From NCBI GenBank assembly GCA_019347575.1, contig JAHWKY010000003.1, positions 1 through 64,000 on the forward strand: DNA of 64,000 bases, in the 5' to 3' direction. Of the stretch, positions 25,553-34,681 are shown piece by piece. Within the stretch, counting starts at the first letter, position 1, and every line of letters starts with the position of its first letter. Below the pieces are notes generated by a model. It saw only the letters and a program-made list of their open reading frames with translations. It was not told the origin of the DNA and made no database searches. The DNA comes from Actinomycetota bacterium. Lineage in GTDB: Bacteria > Actinomycetota > Nitriliruptoria > Nitriliruptorales > Nitriliruptoraceae. Made by a program: the position numbers and the translations under genes.

Positions 25553-27147
25553 CGGCGGTCCGCGCGACGCCTGCACCGTCCGTTCCTCTGCTCGACGCCG
25601 CCGCGGCGCGCCAGGGTGACGAGGCTGCGGTCGCCGGCGGGGCGACGTGGCAAGGCCTCATGGAGCAGGCCGCAGGGCACCTCGCCCGGGGCGTCGTCGC
25701 GCTCGCGGGGAGGGCCTACGGCCTCCGCGTCGCCATCCTCGTCGGCAAGGGCAACAACGGCGGTGACGGCTGGGCGGCTGCCCGACGGCTTGCCAGGCTG
25801 GGTGGCTGCTCCTGGGTGATCGCCCCGCACGGCACGGACGTCGACACGACCAGCGAGGCGGGCGAGAACCGCGATCGGTTCCTGCACCGTGGCGGTCGGG
25901 TCGGCGATCTTTCGGAGCTCGACGCGGCACTCGCTTGGTGCGACGTCGCGGTCGACGCGCTGCTGGGCACCGGGATCTCCGGCTCGCCCCGCGATCCCAT
26001 CGCTCCTGCCACCGCTGCGCTCCTCGCCGCGCACGACCGCGGTGTGCCGATCGTGGCCTGCGACATCCCGAGCGGGGTCTCGTCCGACGACGGGTCCGCT
26101 CCCGAGGGCGCGGTCCGGGCCGACCTCACCGTCACGTTCGGTGGCGTGAAGCGCGGCCTTGTGCTGCACCCGGGTGCCGCCCACGCGGGGCGCGTCGTGG
26201 TGGGCGACCTCGGCCCCGGCTACGCCCCGCCCGACGTGTCGTGGGCAGCCCTCACCGCGGCGGGCGCCGCCCCGCCGGTGCTCGCCCCGGCCGCGGACAA
26301 GCGCACGCGTGGCCGCGTGCTCGTGGTCGCCGGATCGACGCACATGCCGGGCGCGACCGTGCTGACCGCGCAGGGTGCGGCGGCTGGCGGGGCGGGTCTG
26401 GTGACCGTCGCCGCGACGGCGGCAGCCCGTGCGGCCGTCACCGCGCAGGTCCCCGAAGCGATGACGCTGCCGCTGCCGGACGACGGGGGCTGGATCGCGA
26501 CGGATGCCGCTGGGGCCGTCAGGGAAGCGGCACACGACAGCGACGTGGTCGTCGCGGGACCTGGGCTGGGCCACGGTGAAGGAGCGGCTGCGGTCGTCTC
26601 GGCGATCCGGCGAGGAGCGCGGCGCGCCGTCCTCGACGCGGACGCCTTGAACGTGCACCGGGACGACCCCGCCGCGTTGGGCCAGCACGACGGCGACCTC
26701 GTACTCACCCCGCACGAGCGCGAGCTGGCGCGTATCGGAGGCGGCACGGATGGCGCCGACGCGTGGGCGAACCGCACCCAGCGGGTACCCGAGCTCGCGG
26801 CGCGGTACGGCGCGACCATCGTGGCGAAGGGCCCCGGCACCCTGGTCGCCGCCCCCGACGGGCGGGTCTGGGTGACGCCGACCGGCGGCCCGGCACTCGG
26901 TGCGGGCGGCACCGGCGACGTGTTGGCCGGCGTGATCGCCGCCGCCATCGCCACCGCCGACGACGTCCCGCTCGCAGTGGCCCGTGCCTGCTGGTGGCAC
27001 GGCCTGGCCGGTGAGCTCGCCGGCGCTCGTGCGGCCCAACGCCCGAGCAGCTCGGCGATCCTGGCCTCGGTGCCTGCCGCGCTCGCCCGAACCGCCGAGC
27101 TGGCATGCAACGATCCCGGGTGGCCGCTGGAAGGTCGTCGCCGGTGA
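25549..27147 (+). CDS. nnr: Bifunctional NAD(P)H-hydrate epimerase/dehydratase
   Basis: 532 residues from GTG 25549 (4-bp overlap with glmS). N-terminal YjeF epimerase domain, about 1-220: VAILVGKGNNGGDGWAAARR and DALLGTGISGSPRDPI, DIPSGVSSDDG. C-terminal ADP/ATP-dependent dehydratase (ribokinase fold), about 240-520: VLDADALNVH, DLVLTPHERELARI and GAGGTGDVLAGVIAAAIAT with the catalytic Asp. Repairs hydrated NADH/NADPH. acpS, which often lies just before it in actinobacteria, is absent. Confidence 0.95.
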   Translation: MTAVRATPAPSVPLLDAAAARQGDEAAVAGGATWQGLMEQAAGHLARGVVALAGRAYGLRVAILVGKGNNGGDGWAAARRLARLGGCSWVIAPHGTDVDTTSEAGENRDRFLHRGGRVGDLSELDAALAWCDVAVDALLGTGISGSPRDPIAPATAALLAAHDRGVPIVACDIPSGVSSDDGSAPEGAVRADLTVTFGGVKRGLVLHPGAAHAGRVVVGDLGPGYAPPDVSWAALTAAGAAPPVLAPAADKRTRGRVLVVAGSTHMPGATVLTAQGAAAGGAGLVTVAATAAARAAVTAQVPEAMTLPLPDDGGWIATDAAGAVREAAHDSDVVVAGPGLGHGEGAAAVVSAIRRGARRAVLDADALNVHRDDPAALGQHDGDLVLTPHERELARIGGGTDGADAWANRTQRVPELAARYGATIVAKGPGTLVAAPDGRVWVTPTGGPALGAGGTGDVLAGVIAAAIATADDVPLAVARACWWHGLAGELAGARAAQRPSSSAILASVPAALARTAELACNDPGWPLEGRRR

Positions 27148-28277
27148 CCTCGGATCAGCACCGTCCGACCCGCGCCGTGGTCGACCTCGCGGCGATCCGG
27201 CACAACGTCACGGTGCTGCGTGACATCGCTGCTCCTGCCGAGGTCTGCGCGGTGGTCAAGGCCGACGGGTACGGGCACGGCGCTGCCGTCGTGGCCACCG
27301 CCGCGGTCGACGCCGGGGCCACGTGGCTGGCGGTCGCGCTGGTGGAGGAGGGCCAGGCGCTGCGCGCTGCGGGCATCGATGCGCCCATCCTCGTCCTCGC
27401 CGAGCCGCCGGCGTCGAGCTTCGGCGCGGCGATCGCTGCCGACCTGGCCATCACCATCTACACACCAGAGCGCGTCGAGCAGCTCGACCACGCGGCGCGA
27501 GACGCTGGAACCCGCGCCCGCGCCCACCTCAAGGTCGACACCGGGATGCACCGGGTCGGCGTCCCACGCGGCGACTGGGACGCGATCCTCGCCGCTCGGC
27601 CCGGATGGTCCCACGTGGAGGTCGAGGCCGTCTGGACGCACCTGGCCTGTGCCGACGAGCCCGGCAACCCCGTCACCGACGAGCAGCTCGATCGCTTCGA
27701 CGAGTTCCTGACCCGAGCCGCCGCGACGGGCCTGCGCCCCGCCATCACCCACGCCGCCAACTCCGCCGGGGCGCTCATCCACCCCCGCGCGCGACGCGAC
27801 CTCGTCCGCGCCGGCATCGCCGCGTACGGGCTGTCCCCGAGCGACGCGGTCGCGGCGGCCGACCACGAGCTGCGACCCGCCCTCGAGCTGATCACCGAGG
27901 TGAGCTTCGTCAAGCGCATCCCGGCAGGCAGCGCGGTGTCCTACGGCCACACCTGGGCCGCCCCGGACGAGGGTTGGCTGGCGACGCTACCCATCGGCTA
28001 CGCCGACGGCGTGCCGCGGCTGCTGTCGAACCGCGCCGCCGTGATCCTCCGCGGGCGTCGCCGCCCCATCGTGGGCACCGTGTGCATGGATCAACTGCTC
28101 GTCTGGTGCGGTGACGACCGACCTGACGAGGGCGACGAGGTCGTGCTGCTCGGCCGCCGCGGGGACGAGGCGGTCACGGCGGAGGAGTGGGCCGGCCTCG
28201 TGGGAACCATCACCTACGAGATCGTCTGCGGCCTCGGGGCGAGGGTGCCGCGCGAGTACCGGGACAGCGATGGCTGA
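27144..28277 (+). CDS. alr: Alanine racemase
   Basis: 377 residues from GTG 27144 (4-bp overlap with nnr). PLP lysine K39 in VCAVVKADGYGHGAAVVA; second catalytic base Tyr in SAVSYGHTWAAPDEGWLA; GYADGVPRLLSNRAAVIL and TVCMDQLLV are family blocks. Supplies D-alanine for peptidoglycan. Overlaps the hydrolase by 8 bp. Confidence 0.96.
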   Translation: MTSDQHRPTRAVVDLAAIRHNVTVLRDIAAPAEVCAVVKADGYGHGAAVVATAAVDAGATWLAVALVEEGQALRAAGIDAPILVLAEPPASSFGAAIAADLAITIYTPERVEQLDHAARDAGTRARAHLKVDTGMHRVGVPRGDWDAILAARPGWSHVEVEAVWTHLACADEPGNPVTDEQLDRFDEFLTRAAATGLRPAITHAANSAGALIHPRARRDLVRAGIAAYGLSPSDAVAAADHELRPALELITEVSFVKRIPAGSAVSYGHTWAAPDEGWLATLPIGYADGVPRLLSNRAAVILRGRRRPIVGTVCMDQLLVWCGDDRPDEGDEVVLLGRRGDEAVTAEEWAGLVGTITYEIVCGLGARVPREYRDSDG

Positions 28278-29283
28278 CCCACGCCCGCTGGCGATCCCGG
28301 TGCTGACCGCAGCCCTCGGCGCGCTCGTCGGCTACGGGGCGGAACGGCGGTGGCTGCGGCCACGGCTCGCGGCGACACGGGGAGCCGGGCTCGACACCGT
28401 CCCCGAGGGCGAACGCTCCACCGTGCACGGACCCGACGGCGTCGAACTCTCGGTCGAGGCCTTCGGGCCCGACACCACCGCGCCGACCATCGTGTTCGCC
28501 CACGGGTGGACGATGACGCGCCGAGCGTGGATCGAACAGGTCCGGGGACTGCGCGAGCGCTACCGGCTCGTCACCTACGACCAACCCGGCCACGGCCGCA
28601 GCAGCGGGCCCGAAGGCGACTACAGCTTCGATCTCCTCGGCGACGCGCTCGCCGCGGTGGCGGCTGGCACGGACGACCACGACCTCGTGCTCGTCGGTCA
28701 CTCCCTCGGCGGCATGACCGTGCTGAACGCCCTGCGACGGCACCCCGAGCTCGCCCGCCGCGTGCGCTCGGTGATCCTGTCCTCGACCGCCTCCAGCGCC
28801 GCCGTGGAGGCTGGCCTGGGCTTCGGGTTGCTCCAGCTGGCGCGGTTCGAGCGGCTCATCGCTGGCTTCGCGACGCGCTATGGGCAGCGCACGATCACGC
28901 TCTCGCGGCGGGTCTACCGTGCGAGCAGCGACCTGTCGTACCTGTTGGTGCGGTCCATCGGTCTCTGTGCCGCGGCGGCACCTCACCACGTCGACCTGAC
29001 CGAACAGCTGCTCCTCGACAGCAACCCCGAGGCGTTCCTCGGCTTCGCAGCCCGGGTGCTCGGCATGGACGAGGACGAGGCGCTGGCGTGCCTGCAGGTC
29101 CCGACCTGGGTCGTTGTCGGCGACCGCGACCGGGTCACCCCAGGCGGGTACGCACGACGCATGGCGGCCGCCTGTCCCCACGCCGAACTCGTGGAGCTGC
29201 CCGGGGTGGGCCACATGGTGCCGCTCGAGGCTGCCGACGCGTTCAACGCGCTGGTGGAACGCGCGGCGAGAGAGGCGGCCTGA
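28270..29283 (+). CDS. Alpha/beta-hydrolase, probably membrane-anchored
   Basis: 337 residues from ATG 28270. A short N-terminal hydrophobic stretch (LAIPVLTAALGALVGYG) is a possible anchor. Oxyanion segment IVFAHGWTMTRRAW, DQPGHGRSS, nucleophile elbow GHSLGG (Ser about 160), acid in VVVGDRDRVTP and catalytic His in ELPGVGHMVPLEA: a complete triad. Substrate unknown; the position between alr and tsaE is where actinobacteria often keep such a hydrolase. Confidence 0.9.
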   Translation: MADPRPLAIPVLTAALGALVGYGAERRWLRPRLAATRGAGLDTVPEGERSTVHGPDGVELSVEAFGPDTTAPTIVFAHGWTMTRRAWIEQVRGLRERYRLVTYDQPGHGRSSGPEGDYSFDLLGDALAAVAAGTDDHDLVLVGHSLGGMTVLNALRRHPELARRVRSVILSSTASSAAVEAGLGFGLLQLARFERLIAGFATRYGQRTITLSRRVYRASSDLSYLLVRSIGLCAAAAPHHVDLTEQLLLDSNPEAFLGFAARVLGMDEDEALACLQVPTWVVVGDRDRVTPGGYARRMAAACPHAELVELPGVGHMVPLEAADAFNALVERAAREAA

Positions 29284-30221
29284 TGGCGCTGGGACTGGAC
29301 GATCTGCGTGTGGGGGTGTGGACCTCACCCCACGCCCCGACCGGCACCACGGTCTTGCTCCCTCCAGAGGGCAGCCTCGGGGCGATGGCCGTGCGGGGCG
29401 CCTCGCCGGGGACGCGGGAGGCGATGGCGCTCGGGCCCAACGGCAAGCTCACCACCATCCACGCCGCCGTCCTCAGCGGCGGGTCGGCGTTCGGGCTCGC
29501 GACCGCGGACGGGGTCGTGTCGTGGCTGGCCGCTCGCGGCATCGGCTACGACATCGGCGTCGCGAGGGTTCCGATCGTCGGCGCCGCGATCATCCTCGAT
29601 CAGGGGATCGCCTTCCCCGAGCACCGGCCCGATGCCGCTGCAGGGGTTGCTGCCTGTGACGCCGCGAGTGCCGACGACCCTCCTGAGGGCGCGGTCGGGG
29701 CGGGGACCGGCGCGACCGTCGCCAAGACCGGCGGCCTCGAGCACTGCTGGCGCGGAGGACAGGGGTGGGCGGTGCGCGCATCAGGCGAGGTCGTCGTCGG
29801 GGCGCTCGTGATCAACAACGCGGTCGGCGAGGTCATCGCCGAGGACGGCCAGGTCCTCGCTGCCAGCCGCGCTCCGGCGGACGTGGTCCGTTTCCCGGAG
29901 GCGCTGCCGTTCGAGGTGGCGCGCGAGAACGGCCCCACCGCCAGCACCGTGATCGGTGCCATCGTGACCAACGCCCGGCTCGACAAGCTCGGGGCGTACC
30001 GCGTCGCCGACCTCGGCCACTCCGGGATCGTGCGCGCCGTCCGCCCCGCCCACACCCAGTACGACGGGGACGCGCTGTTCTGCCTCGCCACCCAGCGTGT
30101 CGAGACCCACGTCGACCTCGTCGCCGCGCTCGCGGCGGACGCGGTGGCCGAGGCCGCCCGGCATGGCCCCCTCGCCGCACACGGTGCAGCGGACATCCCG
30201 GGCCTCGCCGACGCGCGGTGA
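29283..30221 (+). CDS. P1-family (DmpA/NylC-like) self-processing peptidase
   Basis: 312 residues. ATG at 29283 overlaps the preceding stop. Family blocks: SGGSAFGLATADGVVSWLAA, VPIVGAAIILDQG, GAVGAGTGATVAKTGGLEH and VVGALVINNAVGEV. The expected autocleavage site, where a Thr/Ser becomes the N-terminal nucleophile, lies in the segment NGPTASTVIGAIVTNARLDK. The family includes D-aminopeptidases and nylon oligomer hydrolases; the natural substrate here is unknown. Confidence 0.88.
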   Translation: MALGLDDLRVGVWTSPHAPTGTTVLLPPEGSLGAMAVRGASPGTREAMALGPNGKLTTIHAAVLSGGSAFGLATADGVVSWLAARGIGYDIGVARVPIVGAAIILDQGIAFPEHRPDAAAGVAACDAASADDPPEGAVGAGTGATVAKTGGLEHCWRGGQGWAVRASGEVVVGALVINNAVGEVIAEDGQVLAASRAPADVVRFPEALPFEVARENGPTASTVIGAIVTNARLDKLGAYRVADLGHSGIVRAVRPAHTQYDGDALFCLATQRVETHVDLVAALAADAVAEAARHGPLAAHGAADIPGLADAR

Positions 30222-30412
30222 CCGGCCAGCGGGTCACGGCCTCCGCTGCATCCCGGTACCCTTCCGGTCCGTCCCGGCGCTCGTCGTCGGACGCTTCCAG
30301 CTGCTGCGGCGTGGCCCTGAGCGGCGTGGCTCGAGCGGGATGCTGACCGGCTGCTGACGACCTCTCCGGACGGATCCGCACGAACGATCGCGTACCACAG
30401 GAGCCCAGTCCC

Positions 30413-31087
30413 GTGTCCGACTCCTCCCGCCGCCTCTCCGCTGCCGGTACCGGCGCCCCGTGGCTCGAGCCGCGACGGACGTGGCGTGAGCTCGAACGCG
30501 ACGCAGCGTCCTGCACCGGGTGTGCCCTCCACGGCGATCGCACCAAGGTCGTGTTCGGCGCGGGTGATCCCGAGGCGGACCTGCTGATCATCGGCGAGGC
30601 GCCGGGCCGCCCCGACGACCTGCAGGGCAAGCCCTACCTCGGCGCGCTGGGCAACCTGCTCGACAGCCTGTTGAGCGAGGTCGGCTACGCGCGGGATCAG
30701 GTCTACGTGACCACGGCGGTCAAGTGCCATCCGAGTGGCAACCGATCGGCGAACCCCGAGCAGCTGCGTGCGTGCGTCCCGTACCTGCTCGAGCAGATCG
30801 GCCACCTCCGGCCGTGCGTGATCCTGACGCTCGGTGAGCCCGTGACGCGGCTGCTGTTGCGCCGCGACATCCCTCTGTCGCAGGTCGCCGGCTACCGCCT
30901 CGACGTGTTCGAGACCACCCTCATCCCCACGTTCTCGCTGAACGACGCCCTGCGCGGCAGCCAGCCCGCCCTGAACGGTCTGCGGCGCGACTTCCACGCC
31001 GCGCGTGCCGTGATCGACGGCGAGCTGCCGGGCGGGGCGGAGACGGCGGCCCTGGCCCGCGAGCAGCTGGCGGGGCGCGACAGCTGA
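30413..31087 (+). CDS. Uracil-DNA glycosylase superfamily, divergent family 4
   Basis: 224 residues from GTG 30413. Fe-S cysteines C34-x2-C37, C105 and C121 match family 4 (CTGCALHGDRTKVVFG, VTTAVKCHPSGNRSANPEQL). GEAPG (61-65) is kept. Two active-site features differ: Tyr75 in GKPYLG where family 4 has Phe, and TFSLND (173-178) where the HPS/HPA motif is expected. It may excise uracil with altered specificity or do something else. Preceded by a 191-bp gap (30222-30412) in which I see no clear element. Stop overlaps tsaE. Confidence 0.82.
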   Translation: MSDSSRRLSAAGTGAPWLEPRRTWRELERDAASCTGCALHGDRTKVVFGAGDPEADLLIIGEAPGRPDDLQGKPYLGALGNLLDSLLSEVGYARDQVYVTTAVKCHPSGNRSANPEQLRACVPYLLEQIGHLRPCVILTLGEPVTRLLLRRDIPLSQVAGYRLDVFETTLIPTFSLNDALRGSQPALNGLRRDFHAARAVIDGELPGGAETAALAREQLAGRDS

Positions 31088-31575
31088 TGTGCCGCCTGTC
31101 GTGTGTGACCTCGGGTCCCGACGACACGCGCTCACTCGGTGAGGCGGTCGCGGCTCAGCTCCGACCCGGCGATGTGGTCTCGTTGAGCGGTGAGCTCGGG
31201 GCGGGCAAGACGTGCTTCGTCCAGGGCGCCGCGCGCGGTCTGGGCGTCACCGGGCGTGTGACGTCGCCGACTTTCACGTTGGTGCGGCCCTACGAGGGGG
31301 ACGTCGGCGTCGTGCACGTCGACGTCTACCGGCTCAACCAACTGCACGAGTTCGAGGATCTGAGCGACGACGTCCTCGATCCCGAACGGGTCACCTTCGT
31401 CGAGTGGGGCGATGCGGTCGCGCGGCTGCTCCCACCCGACCGTCTGGAGGTCGAGCTCCAGTGGCTCGACGACGATGCTGAGCGTGCCGTGGCCTTCCGC
31501 TGCCACGGATCGTGGAGTACGCGACAGGCGAGCCTCGCCGACTCCCTCGCGCCATGGTTGCAGGCGGAGGGCTAG
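31087..31575 (+). CDS. tsaE: tRNA t6A biosynthesis ATPase TsaE
   Basis: 162 residues. Walker A GELGAGKT at 35-42, switch-like [10 protein letters not shown] and Walker-B-type VHVDVYRL, then [19 protein letters not shown], the TsaE signature. Works with TsaB and TsaD to make N6-threonylcarbamoyladenosine at A37 of ANN-decoding tRNAs. ATG overlaps the upstream stop. Confidence 0.95.
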   Translation: MCRLSCVTSGPDDTRSLGEAVAAQLRPGDVVSLSGELGAGKTCFVQGAARGLGVTGRVTSPTFTLVRPYEGDVGVVHVDVYRLNQLHEFEDLSDDVLDPERVTFVEWGDAVARLLPPDRLEVELQWLDDDAERAVAFRCHGSWSTRQASLADSLAPWLQAEG

Positions 31576-32289
31576 GTGCTCATCCTCGGGATCGAGACGT
31601 CGACGCCGCGGTCCTCGGTGGCGCTCACCTCGCGTGACCGGGTCGTGGCGTCCGCCGCGCTCGGCGTCAGCCGGCGACACGGCGAGTTCATCGCCCCGGC
31701 GATCCGCTTCTGCCTCGAGCAGTCCGGTTCCACGATTGCGGACCTCACCGGCGTGGCGGTCGGCCTCGGCCCCGGCCTCTACACGGGTCTGCGTGTCGGC
31801 ATCGTCATGGCCCAGACGATCGCGCGGGTCCGCGGCCTGCCCGCCGTCGGGCTGTCCGGTCTCGATGTGCTCGCGTTCCGCCACCGCCACACCCGCCGGC
31901 TGCTGTGCGTCGCGCTCGACGCGCGGCGCGGCGAGGCGTTCTGGGCCTTCTACCGCTGCTCACCCGGCGGCGTGCAGCGCGCGAGCGACCTGCGCGTCGG
32001 GTCGCCACGCAAGCTCACCGGCGAGATCGAGGCGGCGGGCGAGGAGGTGCTCGTCGTCGGCGACGCGGGCGAGCTCTACCGCGACGAGCTGCTCGGGGTC
32101 GATGCCGAGCTCGCGGGCACCGAGACCTCACGCCCCGAGGCCGCCGATCTGACGATCCTCGCTCGTCCCAGGTTCGAGCGCGAGGAGACCTCGCGCCCCG
32201 AGGAGCTGCGCCCGATCTACCTGCGACAGGTCGACGCCAAGGTCGGGTGGGATACCCGCGGCAGGTTCCAGGGTGGGGTCGTCGCGTGA
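31576..32289 (+). CDS. tsaB: tRNA t6A biosynthesis protein TsaB
   Basis: 237 residues from GTG 31576, abutting tsaE. ILGIETSTPRSSVALTSRDR, GVAVGLGPGLYTGLRVGIVM and CVALDARRGEAFWAFYR are TsaB blocks: an ASKHA fold lacking the metal ligands of TsaD, for which it is the partner. The C-terminus RPIYLRQVDAKVGWD is also typical. Confidence 0.94.
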   Translation: MLILGIETSTPRSSVALTSRDRVVASAALGVSRRHGEFIAPAIRFCLEQSGSTIADLTGVAVGLGPGLYTGLRVGIVMAQTIARVRGLPAVGLSGLDVLAFRHRHTRRLLCVALDARRGEAFWAFYRCSPGGVQRASDLRVGSPRKLTGEIEAAGEEVLVVGDAGELYRDELLGVDAELAGTETSRPEAADLTILARPRFEREETSRPEELRPIYLRQVDAKVGWDTRGRFQGGVVA

Positions 32290-32786
32290 CCACACGTCTC
32301 GCGACGCTCGGGGCACGCCACCTCGACGACGTCGTGGCGCTCGAGGCGTTCGCCCGCGATCGCCCTTGGTCCGTGCGGACCTTCGCGGAGGAGCTCGTCC
32401 GCGACGACCGCTGCTACGTAGGTGCGTGGGAGGGTGACCGGCTGGTGGGGTTCGGGGGGCTGCATATCGGTCCCGACGAGGCGGACGTGCTCACCCTCGT
32501 CGTCGCCCCCGAACAGCGACGCCGCGGCATCGGTCGGCTGCTCGTCGAGCGTCTCGCCGACGAGGCGGTCACGCGGGGTGCGACCTCGCTGATCCTCGAG
32601 GTCGCCGCGACCAACCACGCCGCCGAGGCGTTGTACCGGTCGGTCGGGTTCACCGACGTCGGCCGCCGCCCTGGGTACTACCCGGACGGCGGTGACGCGG
32701 TCATGTTGTGCCACTGCCTCGCTGCTCGAGCACCGGTCCTGCAGCGGAGGGTGGCCCGCGCCGCAGGTAACGTGACCCGGATGTAG
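32286..32786 (+). CDS. rimI: Ribosomal-protein-alanine acetyltransferase RimI-like
   Basis: 166 residues from GTG 32286 (4-bp overlap with tsaB). Acetyl-CoA site VLTLVVAPEQRRRGIGRLLV and ILEVAATNHAAEALYRSVGF, then RRPGYYPDGGDAVML, the RimI ending. Probably acetylates the N-terminus of S18 and other proteins. The last 20 or so codons extend beyond the usual end and contain a degenerate two-stem repeat (32708-32733). Confidence 0.92.
   Translation: MTTRLATLGARHLDDVVALEAFARDRPWSVRTFAEELVRDDRCYVGAWEGDRLVGFGGLHIGPDEADVLTLVVAPEQRRRGIGRLLVERLADEAVTRGATSLILEVAATNHAAEALYRSVGFTDVGRRPGYYPDGGDAVMLCHCLAARAPVLQRRVARAAGNVTRM
32708..32733 (-). repeat. Isolated degenerate two-stem repeat at the rimI 3' end
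   Basis: On the minus strand: arms GTGCT/GGCAC (with a G-T pair), strand CGAGCA, loop region GAGG, 3' strand AGT. It is the only copy found outside the first 20 kb and it lies in the coding sequence of rimI, in reverse orientation. Arms still pair. Confidence 0.6.
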
Positions 32787-32795
32787 GAGCGACGC

Positions 32796-33800
32796 GTGCT
32801 GGTCCTGGGTATCGAGACGTCCTGCGACGAGACCGCCATCGGTCTGGTCGAGGACCGCTTCCAGATGCGCTCGAACGTCATCGCGTCGCAGATCGACCTG
32901 CACGCCCCGTACGGGGGCGTGGTCCCCGAGGTCGCGGCCCGGGCCCATCTCGAGCTGCTGCTGCCCACGCTCGACCGCGCGCTCGTCGAGGCGGGGGCGC
33001 GATTCGACGACGTCGACGCCATCGCGGTCACGTCGGGACCGGGACTCGCCGGAGCTCTCCTTGTCGGGGTATCCGCGGCCAAGGGCCTCGCCCTCGCGGC
33101 CGATCTGCCGCTCGTCGGCGTCAACCACCTCGAGGCCCACGTCGTTGCGGCCCAGCTCGAGTACGGCGAGCTGGCCTGGCCGGTGCTGGCGCTCGTGGTC
33201 AGCGGCGGCCACACCAGCCTCGTCGTCGTCGACGCGAGCGGGTTCCGGCAACTGGGCGCGACGATCGACGACGCCGCGGGGGAGGCGTTCGACAAGATCG
33301 CCCGGTTCCTCGGCCTGGGCTACCCGGGCGGTCCTGAGATCGACCGGCTGGCGACGCGTGGCGATCCCGACGCCATCCCCTTCCCGCGTCCCCTCCGCGG
33401 CGACGGCACCTACGACTTCTCTCTGTCGGGCCTCAAGACCGCCGTGATCCGCTACCTGCGAGACCTGGAGTCGCGGGGCGAGGAGCCCGACCTCGCCGAC
33501 GTCGCCGCGTCGTTCCAGGAGTCGATCGTGGACGTGCAGGTCGAGAAGACCATCGCCGCCGCGGGTGCGGAGGGGATCGAGCAGGTGGTCATCGCCGGCG
33601 GAGTCGCGGCCAATACGCGTCTGCGGGAACGCATGGCGACGATCTGCGAGGAGCACGACCTGCGCCTGCTCGCACCCAGCATCCCGCTGTGCACCGACAA
33701 CGGCGCGATGGTCGCCGCGCTCGGGGCGAACCTGCTGGTGGCCGGTGACCGCTCGCCTCTCGAGCTCGGTGTCGACCCCAACCTCCGTCTCGGCTCGTGA
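32796..33800 (+). CDS. tsaD: tRNA N6-threonylcarbamoyladenosine transferase TsaD
   Basis: 334 residues from GTG 32796, with TAGGAG 7 bp upstream. VLGIETSCDETAIGLVE start, GVVPEVAARAHLE, metal ligands H111 and H115 in VNHLEAHVVAA, VSGGHTSLVVV, and the C-terminal metal Asp in PLCTDNGAMVAALG. It transfers threonylcarbamoyl to tRNA A37 with TsaB and TsaE encoded just upstream. Confidence 0.96.
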   Translation: MLVLGIETSCDETAIGLVEDRFQMRSNVIASQIDLHAPYGGVVPEVAARAHLELLLPTLDRALVEAGARFDDVDAIAVTSGPGLAGALLVGVSAAKGLALAADLPLVGVNHLEAHVVAAQLEYGELAWPVLALVVSGGHTSLVVVDASGFRQLGATIDDAAGEAFDKIARFLGLGYPGGPEIDRLATRGDPDAIPFPRPLRGDGTYDFSLSGLKTAVIRYLRDLESRGEEPDLADVAASFQESIVDVQVEKTIAAAGAEGIEQVVIAGGVAANTRLRERMATICEEHDLRLLAPSIPLCTDNGAMVAALGANLLVAGDRSPLELGVDPNLRLGS

Positions 33801-34666
33801 GCGCCGTCCCGCGCCTGCGGACCCCTCGACCCACGCGCTGGTCGAGGCTGCGGCCCGAGGACGTGGGTGACGCGGTCGAACGCCTCACCAGCTGGCCGTG
33901 CGAGGTCGGTGGCGCCACGCGCTACATGTTCGCCCTGGCCGCACTCGAGCGGTTCGGTGCCGACGTGGCACGGGTCGCCCGTCGCGGGGCTGCGTGGTCG
34001 TGCTGTGTCGTGCTCCCCGGCAAGGTCGTGGTGCCCTGCGGCGACCCCGAGGTGCTCGCGTCGGCCCGCAGCCCGGTGCGACGGTGGCGGCTCGTGGTCA
34101 GCGATGCCGCCGCCGTCGACGCCATGATCGGGGCGGCCGACCGTGATCCCGGGGTGCGGGTGCACCACCAGAGGCTGCTCCAGGTCGATCCGGAGCGCGT
34201 GCCCGACGCGACGAGCCTGCCGAACCCGGGTCTGCGTCGTGCCACGCTCGTCGATCTGGATGCGCTCGCCGCGCTGGCCGTCGATCTGCACGTCGACGAT
34301 GGCTTCGGACCCGACCCTGGTCCCTCCGGCTTCCGCGGGTACGCCGCCCGGATCGAGGAGTCCATCAAGCGCGGCGTGGTCTGGTGCGTGGGTCCCCACG
34401 GTCGGCCGGTCGCGAAGGTGGAGCGGTCCGTGTCCTCCGACCGCTACGGGGTCCAGCTGTCGGGCATCGTCGTGTCCCGCGAGGTCCGCGGCCAGCACCT
34501 CGGACGGGCGGCCGTGGCCGCTGCGGTCCGGGCCGCCTTGGCCGAGGGGGAAGCGGGACGGGTCGTCTCGCTCCACGTGCGCGCGGCCAACACCTCGGCG
34601 CTACGCGCCTACGAGGCTGCGGGCTTCGTCGACCGCGAGGAGTGGCGCCTCGCCGTCCGGCCGTAG
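33797..34666 (+). CDS. GNAT acetyltransferase with DUF4081-like N-domain
   Basis: 289 residues from GTG 33797 (4-bp overlap with tsaD). The C-terminal GNAT domain spans about 155-289 with SGIVVSREVRGQHLGRAAVA and SLHVRAANTSALRAYEAAGF. The N-terminal 140 residues resemble the DUF4081 region that precedes a GNAT domain in many actinobacterial proteins. Substrate unknown. Ends 15 bp from the convergent bldD. Confidence 0.85.
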   Translation: MSAVPRLRTPRPTRWSRLRPEDVGDAVERLTSWPCEVGGATRYMFALAALERFGADVARVARRGAAWSCCVVLPGKVVVPCGDPEVLASARSPVRRWRLVVSDAAAVDAMIGAADRDPGVRVHHQRLLQVDPERVPDATSLPNPGLRRATLVDLDALAALAVDLHVDDGFGPDPGPSGFRGYAARIEESIKRGVVWCVGPHGRPVAKVERSVSSDRYGVQLSGIVVSREVRGQHLGRAAVAAAVRAALAEGEAGRVVSLHVRAANTSALRAYEAAGFVDREEWRLAVRP

Positions 34667-34681
34667 CGCGCCAGGGGTAGC

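Noticed and set aside
30222-30412. Small gene or RNA in the gap before the glycosylase-like gene
   Set aside because: No frame with a ribosome-binding site, no clear hairpin or promoter; nothing supportable was seen.
32217-33656. Open frame of 479 codons antisense to rimI and tsaD
   Set aside because: Sense genes are certain (TsaD metal motif, RimI acetyl-CoA motif). The antisense frame only gains interest where it crosses the repeat at 32708-32733.
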